Below, piece after piece: positions 34,255 through 44,358 of a DNA stretch of 64,000 nucleotides (position 1 is its first letter; every line of letters begins with the position of its first letter). The notes beneath the pieces were generated by a model. The model saw only the letters and a program-made list of their open reading frames with translations. It searched no databases and was not told where the DNA came from. The stretch is from an uncultured Bacteroides sp. Its GTDB lineage: Bacteria > Bacteroidota > Bacteroidia > Bacteroidales > Bacteroidaceae. Location: positions 1,726,001 to 1,790,000 of the forward strand of contig NZ_OY782495.1 in NCBI RefSeq assembly GCF_963677715.1, in the 5' to 3' direction. The position numbers and the translations under genes are program-made.

Positions 34255-35094
34255 ATGAGAAAGATTGCAATTCAAGGAACATTAGGCTCGTTTCACGACA
34301 TAGCCGCTCATAAGTATTTTGAAGGAGAAGAGATTAAACTGATATGTTGCGCAACGTTTGAGGATGTTTTCGCTGCAATGAAGAAGGACAGTTTGACAAT
34401 CGGCATGCTGGCCATTGAAAACACCATTGCGGGAAGTTTGCTGCAAAACAACGAATTGCTACGCCAGAGCGGGGCAAAAATCGTGGGCGAATACAAGCTA
34501 CGCATTTCACACTGTTTCGTCTGCCTGCCGGAAGAAGATTGGGAGGATATAACGGAGGTTAACTCCCACCCCATCGCATTGATGCAATGCCGGGATTTCC
34601 TTAACCATCACCCGAAGATAAAGGTCGTTGAAACCGAAGACACGGCGCTGAGCGCGGAGATGATTAAGGAGCAAAACCTGAAAGGGCACGCTGCCATTTG
34701 CTCTCACGCTGCTGCCGAACGGTATGGAATGAAAATCCTTCAGGAGGGAATCGAAACAAACAAACACAACTTCACCCGTTTTCTGGTAGTAACAGATCCT
34801 TGGCAAGCGGATGAAATGCAATCGCAAAACATCAACAAAGCAAGTGTCGTTTTCACTCTTCCTCACACGGAAGGCAGTCTCTCTCAAGTCCTTTCCATCT
34901 TATCTTTCTATCACATCAATCTTACTAAAATACAATCGCTTCCCATCATCGGCCGGGAGTGGGAATATCAATTTTACGTAGACGTGGCTTTTGCCGATCA
35001 TTTAAGATACAAGCAGGCCATAGCGGCCATCACTCCATTAACCAAAGAACTCAAAACATTAGGAGAATATGCAGAAGGAAAATCGACCCTGTAA
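34255..35094 (+). CDS. pheA: Prephenate dehydratase
   Basis: Converts prephenate to phenylpyruvate in phenylalanine synthesis. The 279 residues comprise the catalytic domain (1-185; MRKIAIQGTLGSFHDIAAHKYF, AIENTIAGSLLQNN, and the catalytic Thr motif NFTRFLVV) and a C-terminal ACT regulatory domain (about 195-275; FTLPHTEGSLSQVLSIL, KIQSLPIIGREWEYQFYVD), the usual site of Phe feedback inhibition. It has no chorismate mutase domain; that activity is supplied two genes downstream. Its 3' end overlaps the aminotransferase start by 26 bases. Expression should be controlled by the leader attenuator. Confidence 0.96.
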   Translation: MRKIAIQGTLGSFHDIAAHKYFEGEEIKLICCATFEDVFAAMKKDSLTIGMLAIENTIAGSLLQNNELLRQSGAKIVGEYKLRISHCFVCLPEEDWEDITEVNSHPIALMQCRDFLNHHPKIKVVETEDTALSAEMIKEQNLKGHAAICSHAAAERYGMKILQEGIETNKHNFTRFLVVTDPWQADEMQSQNINKASVVFTLPHTEGSLSQVLSILSFYHINLTKIQSLPIIGREWEYQFYVDVAFADHLRYKQAIAAITPLTKELKTLGEYAEGKSTL

Positions 35095-36250
35095 TTTTGT
35101 TCCTGCCGACAGATTGGCGGGGGTAAGCGAATACTACTTCTCGAAAAAACTGAAAGAGGTAGCGCAAATGAATGCAGAGGGAAAGAATGTGATCAGCCTG
35201 GGGGTAGGAAGTCCCGATATGCCGCCTTCAGACGAGACAATCCAGGCATTGTGCGACAGTGCCCGGGATGCTAACGGACATGGTTATCAGCCTTATATCG
35301 GGATACCCGAATTGCGTACCGGGTTTGCCGACTGGTACAAACGATGGTACAACGTAGAGTTGAATCCGAACACAGAGATACAACCGCTCATTGGTTCGAA
35401 GGAAGGTATTTTGCACGTAACGCTGGCTTTTGTCAACCCGGGAGAACAGGTATTGGTGCCCAATCCGGGATACCCTACCTACACTTCTTTAAGTAAGATT
35501 CTAGGAGCAGATGTCGTTTACTATAATCTGAAAGAAGAAAACGGATGGATGCCCGATTTTGAGGAATTGGAGAAAATGGATTTAAGTAGGGTGAAGCTAA
35601 TGTGGACCAACTATCCCAACATGCCAACCGGTGCCAATGCAACGCCCGAATTGTACAGGCAATTGGTCGGTTTCGCACAAAGTAAAGGCATTGTGATTGT
35701 AAACGATAACCCGTACAGTTTTATTCTGAACGATAAACCCTTAAGCATTCTGTCTGTGCCGGGAGCCAAAGATTGCTGCATTGAGTTCAACTCGATGAGC
35801 AAAAGCCACAACATGCCGGGATGGCGTATCGGAATGCTGGCTTCGAACGCACAATTCGTGCAATGGATTTTGAAAGTAAAAAGCAACATTGATAGCGGAA
35901 TGTTTCGCGCCATGCAACTGGCTGCCGCCAAAGCGTTGGAAGCCGGAACCGATTGGTACGAAGGCAATAATAAGAATTATCGCAATCGCCGGCAGTTGGC
36001 CGGAGCGATAATGGATGCACTGGGATGCCAATACGACGAAAAGCAAGTAGGGATGTTTCTTTGGGGAAAGATTCCGGACGACTGCGCAGAGGTAGAAGAA
36101 CTAACGGAAAAGGTGCTACATCAGGCACGGGTTTTCATCACTCCTGGATTCATCTTCGGCAGTAACGGAGCCCGGTTCATCCGCCTTTCGCTTTGTTGCA
36201 AGGAAGAGAAACTGGCGGAAGCTCTGACCAGAATCAAAGCCATGCACTGA
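35069..36250 (+). CDS. Class I/II PLP aminotransferase, probably for aromatic amino acids
   Basis: Pyridoxal-phosphate aminotransferase of 393 residues. The fold-type I signature is FNSMSKSHNMPGWRIG with the Schiff-base Lys245; VPNPGYPTYTS, NYPNMPTGA and the late Arg in GARFIRLSL also fit. Sequence style is close to aspartate/LL-diaminopimelate aminotransferases, but its place between pheA and the DAHP synthase suggests the phenylpyruvate and 4-hydroxyphenylpyruvate transamination step (inference). The start at ATG 35069 lies inside the pheA 3' end, implying translational coupling. Confidence 0.9.
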   Translation: MQKENRPCNFVPADRLAGVSEYYFSKKLKEVAQMNAEGKNVISLGVGSPDMPPSDETIQALCDSARDANGHGYQPYIGIPELRTGFADWYKRWYNVELNPNTEIQPLIGSKEGILHVTLAFVNPGEQVLVPNPGYPTYTSLSKILGADVVYYNLKEENGWMPDFEELEKMDLSRVKLMWTNYPNMPTGANATPELYRQLVGFAQSKGIVIVNDNPYSFILNDKPLSILSVPGAKDCCIEFNSMSKSHNMPGWRIGMLASNAQFVQWILKVKSNIDSGMFRAMQLAAAKALEAGTDWYEGNNKNYRNRRQLAGAIMDALGCQYDEKQVGMFLWGKIPDDCAEVEELTEKVLHQARVFITPGFIFGSNGARFIRLSLCCKEEKLAEALTRIKAMH

Positions 36251-36448
36251 CGCTAAAGAAGGTGCTCTATCATCGGGCCTTTTACCGGCGTTAATCAGCA
36301 CGAAGCAAGAAGAAAAACCATTGCAACGATCTATGCGGTCATGTTCAAAAAGCTAAGTAAACGTTGCATAATAGAAGAATTTAATAGAAATATAAACCAC
36401 GTGCCGAGGCAAACAGAAGCGTACAGGCACATTGATAACAAAGAAGTT

Positions 36449-37510
36449 ATGGAACTAGAATCGATTTTACTACCGGGCATTGAGGATAAAAGACCCATCG
36501 TAATAGCCGGCCCGTGTAGTGCAGAAACAGAAGAACAGGTGATGACTACGGCCAGACAGTTAGTAGAGAAAGGGTTCAAGATATTCCGTGCGGGAATCTG
36601 GAAGCCGCGCACCAAACCGGGTGGTTTTGAAGGAGTAGGCGTAGAAGGCTTATCCTGGTTGAAGAAAGTGAAAGAAGAAACAGGCATGTACGTGTCTACC
36701 GAAGTGGCCACGGCCAAACATGTAGAAGAAGCATTGAAAGCCGGTATAGACATCCTGTGGGTAGGTGCCCGCACCACTGCCAATCCGTTTGCCGTGCAAG
36801 AAATTGCCGATGCCTTGAAGGGTGTAGACATCCCCGTATTGATAAAGAACCCGGTAAATCCGGACCTCGAACTCTGGATCGGAGCATTGGAGCGTATCAA
36901 CAACGCCGGATTGAAACGTTTGGCCGTTATCCACCGCGGATTCAGCAGTTACGATAAGAAGATTTACCGCAACATGCCTCAATGGCACATACCTATTGAG
37001 CTACGTCGCCGACTGCCCAATGTTCCCATCTTTTGCGATCCCAGCCACATTGGTGGTCGCCGGGAGTTGATCGCTCCGCTTTGTCAGCAAGCCATGGATT
37101 TGAACTTCGACGGACTGATTATAGAAAGCCACTGCAACCCCGATTGTGCATGGAGCGATGCCTCGCAGCAAGTAACTCCGGATGTGCTCGATTACATTCT
37201 TAATCTGTTGGTTATCCGCAAAGAAACCCAAACGACCGAGAATTTGTCCATGCTTCGCAAGCAGATAGACGAGTGCGACAATAACCTGATTGAGGAGTTG
37301 GCAAAGCGTATGCGCATTGCCCGCGAAATAGGAACGTACAAGAAAGAACATAACATGACTATTCTGCAAACAGACCGCTATGCCGAGATTTTAGAGAAGC
37401 GCGGTTCTCAGGGTGCTCTTTGTGGCATGGATTCAGAGTTCATCAAAACAATATTCGAGGCTATACACGAAGAGAGTGTGCGCCAACAAATGGAGATTAT
37501 AAACAAATAA
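36449..37510 (+). CDS. Bifunctional DAHP synthase / chorismate mutase
   Basis: First step of the shikimate pathway fused to the first committed step to Phe/Tyr. Residues 1-255 are a KDPG/DAHP-synthase-type TIM barrel (IVIAGPCSAETEEQ, FRAGIWKPRTKPGGFEG, RTTANPF, IFCDPSHIGGRR). Residues about 265-353 are an AroQ-type chorismate mutase (LSMLRKQIDECDNNLIEELAKR, AREIGTYKKEH). I start at ATG 36449 (MELESILLPGIEDKRP), preceded by AAAGAAG; the frame is open to 36341 but that leader is not family-like. It lies in the pheA operon, 7 bases before tyrA. Confidence 0.95.
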   Translation: MELESILLPGIEDKRPIVIAGPCSAETEEQVMTTARQLVEKGFKIFRAGIWKPRTKPGGFEGVGVEGLSWLKKVKEETGMYVSTEVATAKHVEEALKAGIDILWVGARTTANPFAVQEIADALKGVDIPVLIKNPVNPDLELWIGALERINNAGLKRLAVIHRGFSSYDKKIYRNMPQWHIPIELRRRLPNVPIFCDPSHIGGRRELIAPLCQQAMDLNFDGLIIESHCNPDCAWSDASQQVTPDVLDYILNLLVIRKETQTTENLSMLRKQIDECDNNLIEELAKRMRIAREIGTYKKEHNMTILQTDRYAEILEKRGSQGALCGMDSEFIKTIFEAIHEESVRQQMEIINK

Positions 37511-37517
37511 AGTAGTC

Positions 37518-38291
37518 ATGAGAATATTAATTCTTGGAGCCGGAAAGATGGGTTCCTTCTTTACCGATATATTGAGCTTTCAGCACGAAACGGCTGTTTT
37601 CGATGTTAATCCGCAGCAATTACGCTTTGTATATAACACTTATCGATACACCGACCTGGCCGAAATTAAAGAGTTCGAGCCGGAATTGGTTATCAATGCA
37701 GCCACGGTAAAGTATACGCTCGATGCCTTTAGACTGGTGTTGCCCGCACTACCTAAGGACTGCATTATCAGCGACATAGCATCGGTAAAAACCGGACTAA
37801 AGAAGTTCTACGAAGAGAGTGGTTTCCGCTACGTATCTACACATCCCATGTTTGGCCCTACTTTTGCCAGCCTCAGCAATCTGAGCAGCGAGAGTGCCAT
37901 CATCATCAGCGAAAGCGATCACTTGGGGAAAGTATTTTTCAAAGACTTGTATAGCACCCTGAACCTGAATATCTTTGAGTATACCTTCGACGAACACGAC
38001 GAAACGGTAGCCTACTCGCTCTCCATTCCGTTTGTTTCGACATTTGTCTTTGCCGCCGTGATGAAACATCAGGAAGCACCCGGCACTACGTTCAAAAAAC
38101 ACATGGCCATTGCCAAGGGACTGATGAGCGAAGATGATTACTTGTTGCAGGAGATTCTATTCAATCCGCGAACTCCTTCGCAAGTGGAGAACATCCGCCG
38201 CGAACTGAAAACGGTATTGGAGATTATCAACAACAAGGATGCCGAAGCCATGAAGAAGTACCTGAAAAAGATTCGGGAAAATATTAAGTAA
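37518..38291 (+). CDS. tyrA: Prephenate dehydrogenase
   Basis: Oxidatively decarboxylates prephenate to 4-hydroxyphenylpyruvate for tyrosine synthesis. The 257 residues begin with the NAD-binding Rossmann motif RILILGAGKMGSFF, followed by the conserved SDIASVKTGL and STHPMFGPTFAS, whose His is the catalytic-site residue of the family. It has no ACT domain. It is the last gene of the aromatic operon; no clear terminator is seen in the 195 bases before dnaG. Confidence 0.93.
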   Translation: MRILILGAGKMGSFFTDILSFQHETAVFDVNPQQLRFVYNTYRYTDLAEIKEFEPELVINAATVKYTLDAFRLVLPALPKDCIISDIASVKTGLKKFYEESGFRYVSTHPMFGPTFASLSNLSSESAIIISESDHLGKVFFKDLYSTLNLNIFEYTFDEHDETVAYSLSIPFVSTFVFAAVMKHQEAPGTTFKKHMAIAKGLMSEDDYLLQEILFNPRTPSQVENIRRELKTVLEIINNKDAEAMKKYLKKIRENIK

Positions 38292-38457
38292 GAGAACGTT
38301 TTTTTTCTCCGAAAAACTTGACTTTGTCTGTGCAATGTTGTAACTACTCAACTACCCCTGTTTGTAGCATAATATTGATAGATGGAGAAGAGACAGGCAA
38401 AGCACAACTCTTTTCCGAAAAGAAAAAATATAGCTTGGTAGTATAACAAATTAGGTG

Positions 38458-38465
38458 TACTTTTG
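38458..38465 (+). promoter_or_regulatory. -7 promoter element of dnaG
   Basis: TACTTTTG, exact -7 consensus, with TTG at 38435-38437 (20 bases upstream) as a -33 box, 21 bases before the dnaG ATG. Confidence 0.7.
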
Positions 38466-38486
38466 CTTTGCTAAACCAATTCGGAG

Positions 38487-40487
38487 ATGATAGACCAAGC
38501 AACCATAGACAGAATACTCGATGCCGCTCAAATAGTAGATGTGGTATCGGAGTTCGTTACCCTGCGCAAACGGGGGGTGAACTTTGTGGGGCTATGTCCT
38601 TTCCACAACGAAAAAACACCCTCGTTCAGCGTGTCGCCGGCCAAAGGTTTATGCAAATGTTTCAGTTGCGGCAAAGGCGGCAACGCCGTGCACTTCATCA
38701 TGGAACACGAGCAAATGTCGTACTACGAAGCGCTGAAGTTTCTGGCCAAGAAATATAATATCGAAATCAAGGAACGCGAGCTGACCAACGAAGAGAAGCA
38801 AGCTCAGAGCGCCCGCGAAAGTATGTTCATCGTTAACAACTTTGCACGAGATTACTTTCAGAACATCTTGAAGAACCATGTCGACGGACGTAGCATTGGT
38901 ATGGCTTACTTCAGGCAACGTGGGTTTCGGGACGATACGATCGAGAAATTTCAACTCGGCTTCAGCACCGACCAGCACGATGCGTTGGCTCAGGAAGCTT
39001 TGAGAAAAGGATATAAAAAAGAGTTTCTGGCCAAAACAGGCCTTTGCTACGAAACGGATGAAGGTAAACTACGCGATCGTTTCTGGGGACGCGTCATATT
39101 TCCGGTACACTCACTCTCCGGCAAAATAGTAGCATTCGGCGGGCGCGTAATGAGTACCGAAAACAAGAAACTGGCCAAATACGTCAATTCTCCCGAATCC
39201 GAAATATATCACAAAAGCAGCGAACTCTATGGCATCTATTTTGCCAAGCAATCCATCGTTAAGCAAGACCGCTGCTTCTTGGTCGAAGGGTATACGGACG
39301 TAATATCCATGCACCAATCGGGCATTGAAAACGTTGTTTCTTCTTCCGGAACGTCTCTTACCGGGGGACAAATTCGCCTCATCCATCGGTTCACGAACAA
39401 TATCACTGTTTTGTACGACGGCGACATGGCGGGCATCAAAGCCTCCATTCGGGGCATCGACATGCTTCTGGAAGAAGGGATGAACATCAAAGTGGTGCTA
39501 TTGCCCGACGGAGATGACCCCGACTCGTACGCCCGCAAGCACAATGCAACCGATTTTCAGGCTTACATTTCTGCGCACGAAGTAGATTTTATCCGCTTCA
39601 AAACCAACCTGCTTCTCGATGATGCGGGTAAAGACCCCATTAAACGGGCCGAATTGATAGGAGATATCGTACGAAGCATATCCGTGATTCCCGAAGCCAT
39701 TATACGCTCCGTATATACAAAAGAGTGCAGCCAACTGCTACATGTCGAAGAAAAGCTGCTGGTGGCCGAGGTAGCCAAACTAAAAGAGAAGCAGGCCGAA
39801 AAGGACTACAAACCAACGAGCTACAATCTACCTCCTACTCCGTCCGATGGCAACACCGCGCCCCGATCGGCAGAAGAAGTAATACCTCCCTACGAGTCGT
39901 TTATCCCTCAGGAAGGAAAAGAAGGACAAGAGTTTTACAAATTCGAACGTCTGATTATTAAAACCGTCATTCGCCACGGAGAGAAAATAATGTGTGAAAC
40001 CACCGATGAGGAAGGCAAAGAGATACCCGTAAGCGTGATCGACTACATCATTAACGATCTCAAGCAAGACGATCTGGCCTTTCATAACCCACTGCATCGC
40101 CGCATTTTGACAGAGGCAGCAACGCATGTACACAATACAGGGTTTAAGGCCGAACGCTATTTCCTCTCGCATCCCGATCAGGAAATAAGCCAATTGTCGG
40201 CCGAGTTGTTGGGCAACAGGTATCAATTAAGCAAGTACCACTCCAAGGGACAAAAGCTGATCACCGACGAAGACAGACTATACGAGTTGGTGCCTACCTT
40301 CATGACTAACTTTAAAAATGCAATTGTAGAAGAAGAACTGAAGCACATGATGTTTGCACTTCAAGATCCTGTTACGGCAAATGATGTGGAAAAATGTAAT
40401 GCCATTATGCAACGATACAAAGAGATGAAACAAATTCAGAGCGTAATGGCCAAACGCTTGGGCGACAGAGTTGTACTGCCTAAATAA
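38487..40487 (+). CDS. dnaG: DNA primase
   Basis: Makes RNA primers at the replication fork. The 666 residues contain the N-terminal CHC2 zinc finger (CPFHNEKTPSFSV, then CKCFSCGKGG), the primase core with a TOPRIM segment (LVEGYTDVISMHQSG, YDGDMAGIKAS with its metal-binding Asp residues) and a C-terminal region (about 450-666) for helicase binding, which is diverged from the E. coli form, as is normal in this phylum. It is convergent with folE, the stops being 15 bases apart. Confidence 0.97.
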   Translation: MIDQATIDRILDAAQIVDVVSEFVTLRKRGVNFVGLCPFHNEKTPSFSVSPAKGLCKCFSCGKGGNAVHFIMEHEQMSYYEALKFLAKKYNIEIKERELTNEEKQAQSARESMFIVNNFARDYFQNILKNHVDGRSIGMAYFRQRGFRDDTIEKFQLGFSTDQHDALAQEALRKGYKKEFLAKTGLCYETDEGKLRDRFWGRVIFPVHSLSGKIVAFGGRVMSTENKKLAKYVNSPESEIYHKSSELYGIYFAKQSIVKQDRCFLVEGYTDVISMHQSGIENVVSSSGTSLTGGQIRLIHRFTNNITVLYDGDMAGIKASIRGIDMLLEEGMNIKVVLLPDGDDPDSYARKHNATDFQAYISAHEVDFIRFKTNLLLDDAGKDPIKRAELIGDIVRSISVIPEAIIRSVYTKECSQLLHVEEKLLVAEVAKLKEKQAEKDYKPTSYNLPPTPSDGNTAPRSAEEVIPPYESFIPQEGKEGQEFYKFERLIIKTVIRHGEKIMCETTDEEGKEIPVSVIDYIINDLKQDDLAFHNPLHRRILTEAATHVHNTGFKAERYFLSHPDQEISQLSAELLGNRYQLSKYHSKGQKLITDEDRLYELVPTFMTNFKNAIVEEELKHMMFALQDPVTANDVEKCNAIMQRYKEMKQIQSVMAKRLGDRVVLPK

Positions 40488-40502
40488 GTTTTAAACTTTT
40501 GT

Positions 40503-41087
40503 TTATCGATGCCGGATAAGATTCATAAATTCTTCCCGCGTTTTTGCCTGATTAAAAGCACCTGTAAAATCGGAAGTCGTAGTTACCGCATTCTGTTTCT
40601 CAACCCCACGCATCTGCATGCACATATGTTTGGCTTCAATAACCACCATCACTCCCAATGGATTTAAGGTTTCCTGAATGCATTCTTTAATCTGCAACGT
40701 CATACGTTCCTGTACCTGCAGGCGATGCGAAAACACATCTACCACACGGGCTATCTTGCTCAACCCCGTAATATAACCGTTCGGAATATAGGCCACGTGT
40801 ACCTTGCCATAGAAAGGTAGCATGTGATGCTCACAGAGGGAGAAAAAGTCGATGTCTTTCACTATAACCATCTGACTGTATTCTTCCTTAAATTTAGCCG
40901 AGAGAAGCACTTCGTGCGGATCGGTATGATATCCTTTAGTAAGAGTAAGCATGGCCTTTGCCACACGTTCGGGCGTTTTAAGAAGCCCTTCGCGCTCGGC
41001 ATCCTCTCCCAACAAAGTAATAATACTACGATAATGACTCATCAAATCCTCCAGAAACGGAGAATTCACCTCTTCTTTTTCTAACAT
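40503..41087 (-). CDS. folE: GTP cyclohydrolase I
   Basis: Converts GTP to 7,8-dihydroneopterin triphosphate, the first step of folate synthesis. The 194 residues include the signature [21 protein letters not shown] with zinc ligands Cys and His, [21 protein letters not shown], and the third zinc ligand Cys in [12 protein letters not shown]. It lies 7 bases downstream of the SPOR gene on the same strand. Confidence 0.97.
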   Translation of the reverse strand: MLEKEEVNSPFLEDLMSHYRSIITLLGEDAEREGLLKTPERVAKAMLTLTKGYHTDPHEVLLSAKFKEEYSQMVIVKDIDFFSLCEHHMLPFYGKVHVAYIPNGYITGLSKIARVVDVFSHRLQVQERMTLQIKECIQETLNPLGVMVVIEAKHMCMQMRGVEKQNAVTTTSDFTGAFNQAKTREEFMNLIRHR

Positions 41088-41094
41088 GAATTAT

Positions 41095-41565
41095 TTATAA
41101 TGAGATATTGATTTGTTCTCTGACTATGGAAACCTCTTTGAACACACCTGTACTTTTTAACTTCCGCATAGCAGCATCAGCCTCTTCTATACTACGAAAA
41201 TCGCCTACCCGGCAGAGCCATCTGGGAGAAGCAAATGAAGTGTACACCTTGATATCAGGAAAGTACTCTTTCACCTTCAACGCCATATTCTGAGCCTCGT
41301 TGCGAGCATCCCTCGAGTTATTCCCCGCATATACCTGTACTCTGTAACCGGCCACTTTAATAACCGGCTGATCATCGGTTCCTCCTTCTACACTTGCCAC
41401 ATGCTCCTGTCCCAGCAATGTATCGATACGCGGATCCTGATTAACAGTAACCTTTCCCTGCCCCGGCACATCACGCTCCAGGCTCTTCACTATATTCTGT
41501 GCATTTGCAACAGAAAAAGCAAACATCAGAAACAACAAATGAAAGCAAAACAAATAAGTCTTCAT
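41095..41565 (-). CDS. SPOR-domain protein (exported)
   Basis: A 156-residue exported protein with signal peptide MKTYLFCFHLLFLMFAFSVANAQ and a C-terminal SPOR domain (about 80-150: YRVQVYAGNNSRDARNEAQNM, WLCRVGDFRSIEEADAAMRKL). SPOR domains bind septal peptidoglycan lacking stem peptides. I start at ATG 41563-41565; the frame is open to 41610 but the extra residues are not signal-like. It is followed by folE at 7 bases. Its role in division or envelope maintenance is by family only. Confidence 0.88.
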   Translation of the reverse strand: MKTYLFCFHLLFLMFAFSVANAQNIVKSLERDVPGQGKVTVNQDPRIDTLLGQEHVASVEGGTDDQPVIKVAGYRVQVYAGNNSRDARNEAQNMALKVKEYFPDIKVYTSFASPRWLCRVGDFRSIEEADAAMRKLKSTGVFKEVSIVREQINISL

Positions 41566-41581
41566 ACACACAGGTTGATAA

Positions 41582-41620
41582 ATAAAAAAGATCTGCAAAC
41601 CGGAAAACACCGGTTCGCAA
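41582..41620 (-). terminator. Intrinsic terminator after tpiA
   Basis: On the minus strand a stem (41594-41603 with 41610-41619, one mismatch, core AACCGG/CCGGTT) is followed by six T (the A-run at 41584-41589). It separates tpiA from the SPOR-folE pair. Confidence 0.75.
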
Positions 41621-41637
41621 ATCCCTCTCTTTAATGA

Positions 41638-42399
41638 TTATGCATTAAATGCATCAATAATACCTTTAAAGTCGGCCACGCTCAAAGCAGCACCACCTAT
41701 TAATCCGCCGTCTACATCGGGGTTAGCAAATAATTCTTTTGCATTCGAAGGTTTGCAACTGCCGCCATAAAGAATAGATGTACCGTCAGCCACTTCTTTT
41801 CCGAATTTATCGGCAACGATAGAACGAATGTAAGCGTGAATCTCCTGTGCCTGCGCAGATGTAGCCGTTTTACCGGTACCAATAGCCCAAACAGGTTCGT
41901 ATGCTAATACAATCTTAGCAAAATCTTCCGCCGAAAGATCAAACAAAGAACCGGCCAATTGAGAATAAACAACTTCATTTTGTTTATTAGCCTCACGTTC
42001 TTCCAATACCTCACCAATACAAAAGATAGGAGTTAAACCGTTAGCCAATGCCAATACGACTTTCTCTTTCAAGATTGCAGCCGTTTCACCATAGTAAGCA
42101 CGACGTTCCGAGTGACCCAGAATTACATATTTCGCACCTGTGGAAGCTACCATAGCGGCCGACACCTCACCGGTGTAAGCACCGGAAACTTTGTCGGCAC
42201 AATTCTCTGCACCTACACCAATCTTGGCAGCATCTACCACCGGTGTAACCGAAGCCAAATGAATAAAAGGAGTACAAATAACTACATCACAATTTTGTTT
42301 CTCACCTGCCAAAGCTTCATTCAATTCTTTTGCAAGGATAATACCCTCTTGAAGGGTCTTGTTCATTTTCCAGTTTCCTGCAACAATGTTTTTTCTCAT
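41638..42399 (-). CDS. tpiA: Triose-phosphate isomerase
   Basis: Interconverts dihydroxyacetone phosphate and glyceraldehyde-3-phosphate. From ATG 42397-42399 it is 253 residues, normal for the enzyme, with [10 protein letters not shown] (catalytic Lys11), ILGHSERR (electrophilic His near 96), [12 protein letters not shown] (catalytic Glu near 168) and the phosphate-binding ILYGGSCKP and GGLIGGAAL. The upstream DoxX-like gene is in the same frame with no stop codon before this ATG, so TPI could be made from its own start, as a fusion, or both. AAAAC-rich sequence but no strong Shine-Dalgarno precedes this ATG. Confidence 0.93.
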   Translation of the reverse strand: MRKNIVAGNWKMNKTLQEGIILAKELNEALAGEKQNCDVVICTPFIHLASVTPVVDAAKIGVGAENCADKVSGAYTGEVSAAMVASTGAKYVILGHSERRAYYGETAAILKEKVVLALANGLTPIFCIGEVLEEREANKQNEVVYSQLAGSLFDLSAEDFAKIVLAYEPVWAIGTGKTATSAQAQEIHAYIRSIVADKFGKEVADGTSILYGGSCKPSNAKELFANPDVDGGLIGGAALSVADFKGIIDAFNA

Positions 42400-43722
42400 T
42401 TTGTTGTTTATTAAAGGGTTAATCAATTCTTTATCTCTATTTTTCTGTTTCCGTTCATTTCTCTTTACTACCAATATATCGAGCCCGAGTACCAGCAATA
42501 ATGGCAATGCAAACCATAAAAAGACTTGCTCTATGGTATGCGCATCATTTTCTACTTTTTGTTTACCCAACTCCAGGTTCTCCAGTTTATCCGTCAAGTC
42601 GTACTCATCGGGCAAATCATCATCGTTCCATTTATTCAGAATAGTCCCATCCTTAATCAGCATCAGCCCCGGATTAGAGCGTATCATCGTCTTTAAAGTT
42701 ATATCATCCATCAGGCAAAAAGGATATTCTGCTCCCGTTTTATCCCGCCATTGCTCTATCGGCACATCCAGAGAAGAGGTTAAACCATAAAAACCGTATC
42801 CATTTTCCACACAGTAATCATATACCTCATTAATCAGATCAATGTTACTATCATCCGCATCTTCTATCCGGTGGGCTACTAAAAGAAAAGTATACCCTTT
42901 ATTCGTCAGAATCTGCTCTGTCAGGTCTTCTCTTGTTTTCTGCTCTACCATAGAGAAATCATGAATCACAGGTTCATATCCTTTCTTCTTCAAAATGGCA
43001 TGTGCGTCAATAAACGTCCACGTGCTATCAGGATAGTTTTCCAGTGTAAATTCCTTCTTTTCTCCATTCTTCTCCAAAACAAATGTACTTTCGTAAACAC
43101 TCGGCTTCGCCCCTTTGGGAATACTCATGCCCTGCCATATATTTTGCCCTATCTTATAAGGACGGAAATCAAGAATCGGCAAACGATTCAGGCAGTAAAA
43201 CGAAAGAGCCAGTACAAAAAGAGTAGCATAAAGAGAAACCAGCCATTCTGTTTTAGCACTGACAAAGCGTATAATTCTGCGTCTGCCTGCAAAAACAGAG
43301 ATTGCACAAACCAACAATAACAAATTCTTCCAGAACGTTTCCCAATTAGTAAGTATCAAAGCATCTCCAAAACAGCCACAATCAGATACCGGATTTCGCA
43401 AAGCCAGGTATAACGTGAGCGGAGTCATAAAAGTCATAAGTATCAGCGACAAAATGGTCGAGGTCTTTTTTCGTATGCCAAAAAGGAACAAGATACCAAC
43501 CGAAAATTCGAAAGTAGACAAACCGACAGATACCAATAACGGAATAAAAGAGGGGAACAAGCCACCCATGCCGAATGCATCCAGATAGTCTTGTATTTTA
43601 TACTGCGTTCCCAGCGGGTCAACAGCTTTTACAAATCCTGAAAAGACAAAGACACCGGCCAATATAAAACGACAGATATTGATCCAAATCCCCTTTGCAA
43701 TATATATTCTTCTATCTTTCAA
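41638..43722 (-). CDS. DoxX/MauE-like membrane protein with thioredoxin-like domain, open in frame into TpiA
   Basis: One uninterrupted 694-codon frame. Residues 1-185 hold several membrane helices with the DoxX/MauE-type motif SDCGCFGDA near 112-120; residues about 190-400 look like a thioredoxin-like domain without CxxC ([23 protein letters not shown]); a further helix lies at about 405-425; residues 442-694 are TPI. In related genomes, as I recall, the membrane protein and TPI are separate neighbouring genes. The join reads [19 protein letters not shown]; the other frames hold TGA and TAATAA just before the ATG, so a one-base shift would restore a stop. The membrane part probably takes part in an envelope redox process; its partner is unknown. 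Confidence 0.7.
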   Translation of the reverse strand: MKDRRIYIAKGIWINICRFILAGVFVFSGFVKAVDPLGTQYKIQDYLDAFGMGGLFPSFIPLLVSVGLSTFEFSVGILFLFGIRKKTSTILSLILMTFMTPLTLYLALRNPVSDCGCFGDALILTNWETFWKNLLLLVCAISVFAGRRRIIRFVSAKTEWLVSLYATLFVLALSFYCLNRLPILDFRPYKIGQNIWQGMSIPKGAKPSVYESTFVLEKNGEKKEFTLENYPDSTWTFIDAHAILKKKGYEPVIHDFSMVEQKTREDLTEQILTNKGYTFLLVAHRIEDADDSNIDLINEVYDYCVENGYGFYGLTSSLDVPIEQWRDKTGAEYPFCLMDDITLKTMIRSNPGLMLIKDGTILNKWNDDDLPDEYDLTDKLENLELGKQKVENDAHTIEQVFLWFALPLLLVLGLDILVVKRNERKQKNRDKELINPLINNKMRKNIVAGNWKMNKTLQEGIILAKELNEALAGEKQNCDVVICTPFIHLASVTPVVDAAKIGVGAENCADKVSGAYTGEVSAAMVASTGAKYVILGHSERRAYYGETAAILKEKVVLALANGLTPIFCIGEVLEEREANKQNEVVYSQLAGSLFDLSAEDFAKIVLAYEPVWAIGTGKTATSAQAQEIHAYIRSIVADKFGKEVADGTSILYGGSCKPSNAKELFANPDVDGGLIGGAALSVADFKGIIDAFNA

Positions 43723-44254
43723 ATTCCAATTTAATCAATCCGAATACCGAATAATTAATCATATCCATGTAATTGGCATCTATCCCTTCAGATACCAGTG
43801 TGTTTCCGGACAGGCTTTCAATCTGCTTGGTACGATATATTTTCATTAATATAAGGTCGGTATAAGAACTGATGCGCATGGAACGCCATGCCTCATCATA
43901 ATCATGATTCTTAGCCAGCATCAGATCCAGTGCCTGCTTAGAATACTTATCATAAAGCGCCATGGCTTCTTCATTCTTTATATCAGCAGATTCGGCATAG
44001 CCAAGCTCCAGTTGCATCAAACCGATAAGCCCGTAGTTGACTATCGCAATAAACTCAGAGCGAATTCCTTCATCAATTAAGGTAACCCCCTTCGTTTCTA
44101 TACTTCTGATACGATTGGCTTTAATAAAGATCTGATCCGTCACGGAAGCAGGACGTAGAATGCGCCATGCAGGACCGTAGTCATGTAGTTTTTTAACAAA
44201 CAAGTCACGGCATAAAGCGATGACATGTTCAAATTGTTGCTCTGTCTCTTTCAT
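43712..44254 (-). CDS. DUF1599 domain protein
   Basis: A 180-residue cytoplasmic protein with two copies of a helical repeat: [29 protein letters not shown] and [29 protein letters not shown] (shown as similar halves). This doubled domain is the DUF1599 family as I recall; its function is not known to me. The start at ATG 44252-44254 ([11 protein letters not shown]) avoids an unlikely hydrophobic leader read from 44311. Its 3' end overlaps the start of the DoxX-like gene by 11 bases, so they are coupled. Confidence 0.85.
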   Translation of the reverse strand: MKETEQQFEHVIALCRDLFVKKLHDYGPAWRILRPASVTDQIFIKANRIRSIETKGVTLIDEGIRSEFIAIVNYGLIGLMQLELGYAESADIKNEEAMALYDKYSKQALDLMLAKNHDYDEAWRSMRISSYTDLILMKIYRTKQIESLSGNTLVSEGIDANYMDMINYSVFGLIKLEFER

Positions 44255-44271
44255 TTTCTTACAATAGAGCA

Positions 44272-44279
44272 CAAAGTTA
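44272..44279 (-). promoter_or_regulatory. -7 promoter element of the DUF1599-tpiA operon
   Basis: CAAAGTTA reads TAACTTTG on the minus strand, matching TAnnTTTG, 17 bases upstream of the start and just beyond the terminator of the peptidase gene. Confidence 0.5.
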
Positions 44280-44287
44280 GCAATAAA

Positions 44288-44336
44288 TAAAGAAAAAAGA
44301 AAAGAGGGCACTCTAAATTATATTAAAGTGCCCTCT
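44288..44336 (-). terminator. Intrinsic terminator after the M23 peptidase gene
   Basis: A 10-bp stem AGAGGGCACT/AGTGCCCTCT (44303-44312 with 44327-44336) followed on the minus strand by a T-rich run TTTTCTTTTTTCTTT. Confidence 0.85.
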
Positions 44337-44358
44337 CCACGTATATTGTTTATGTCTC

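Noticed and set aside
36341..36448. N-terminal extension of the DAHP synthase-chorismate mutase
   Set aside because: The family starts at MELESILLPGIEDKRP; the upstream codons look like untranslated leader.
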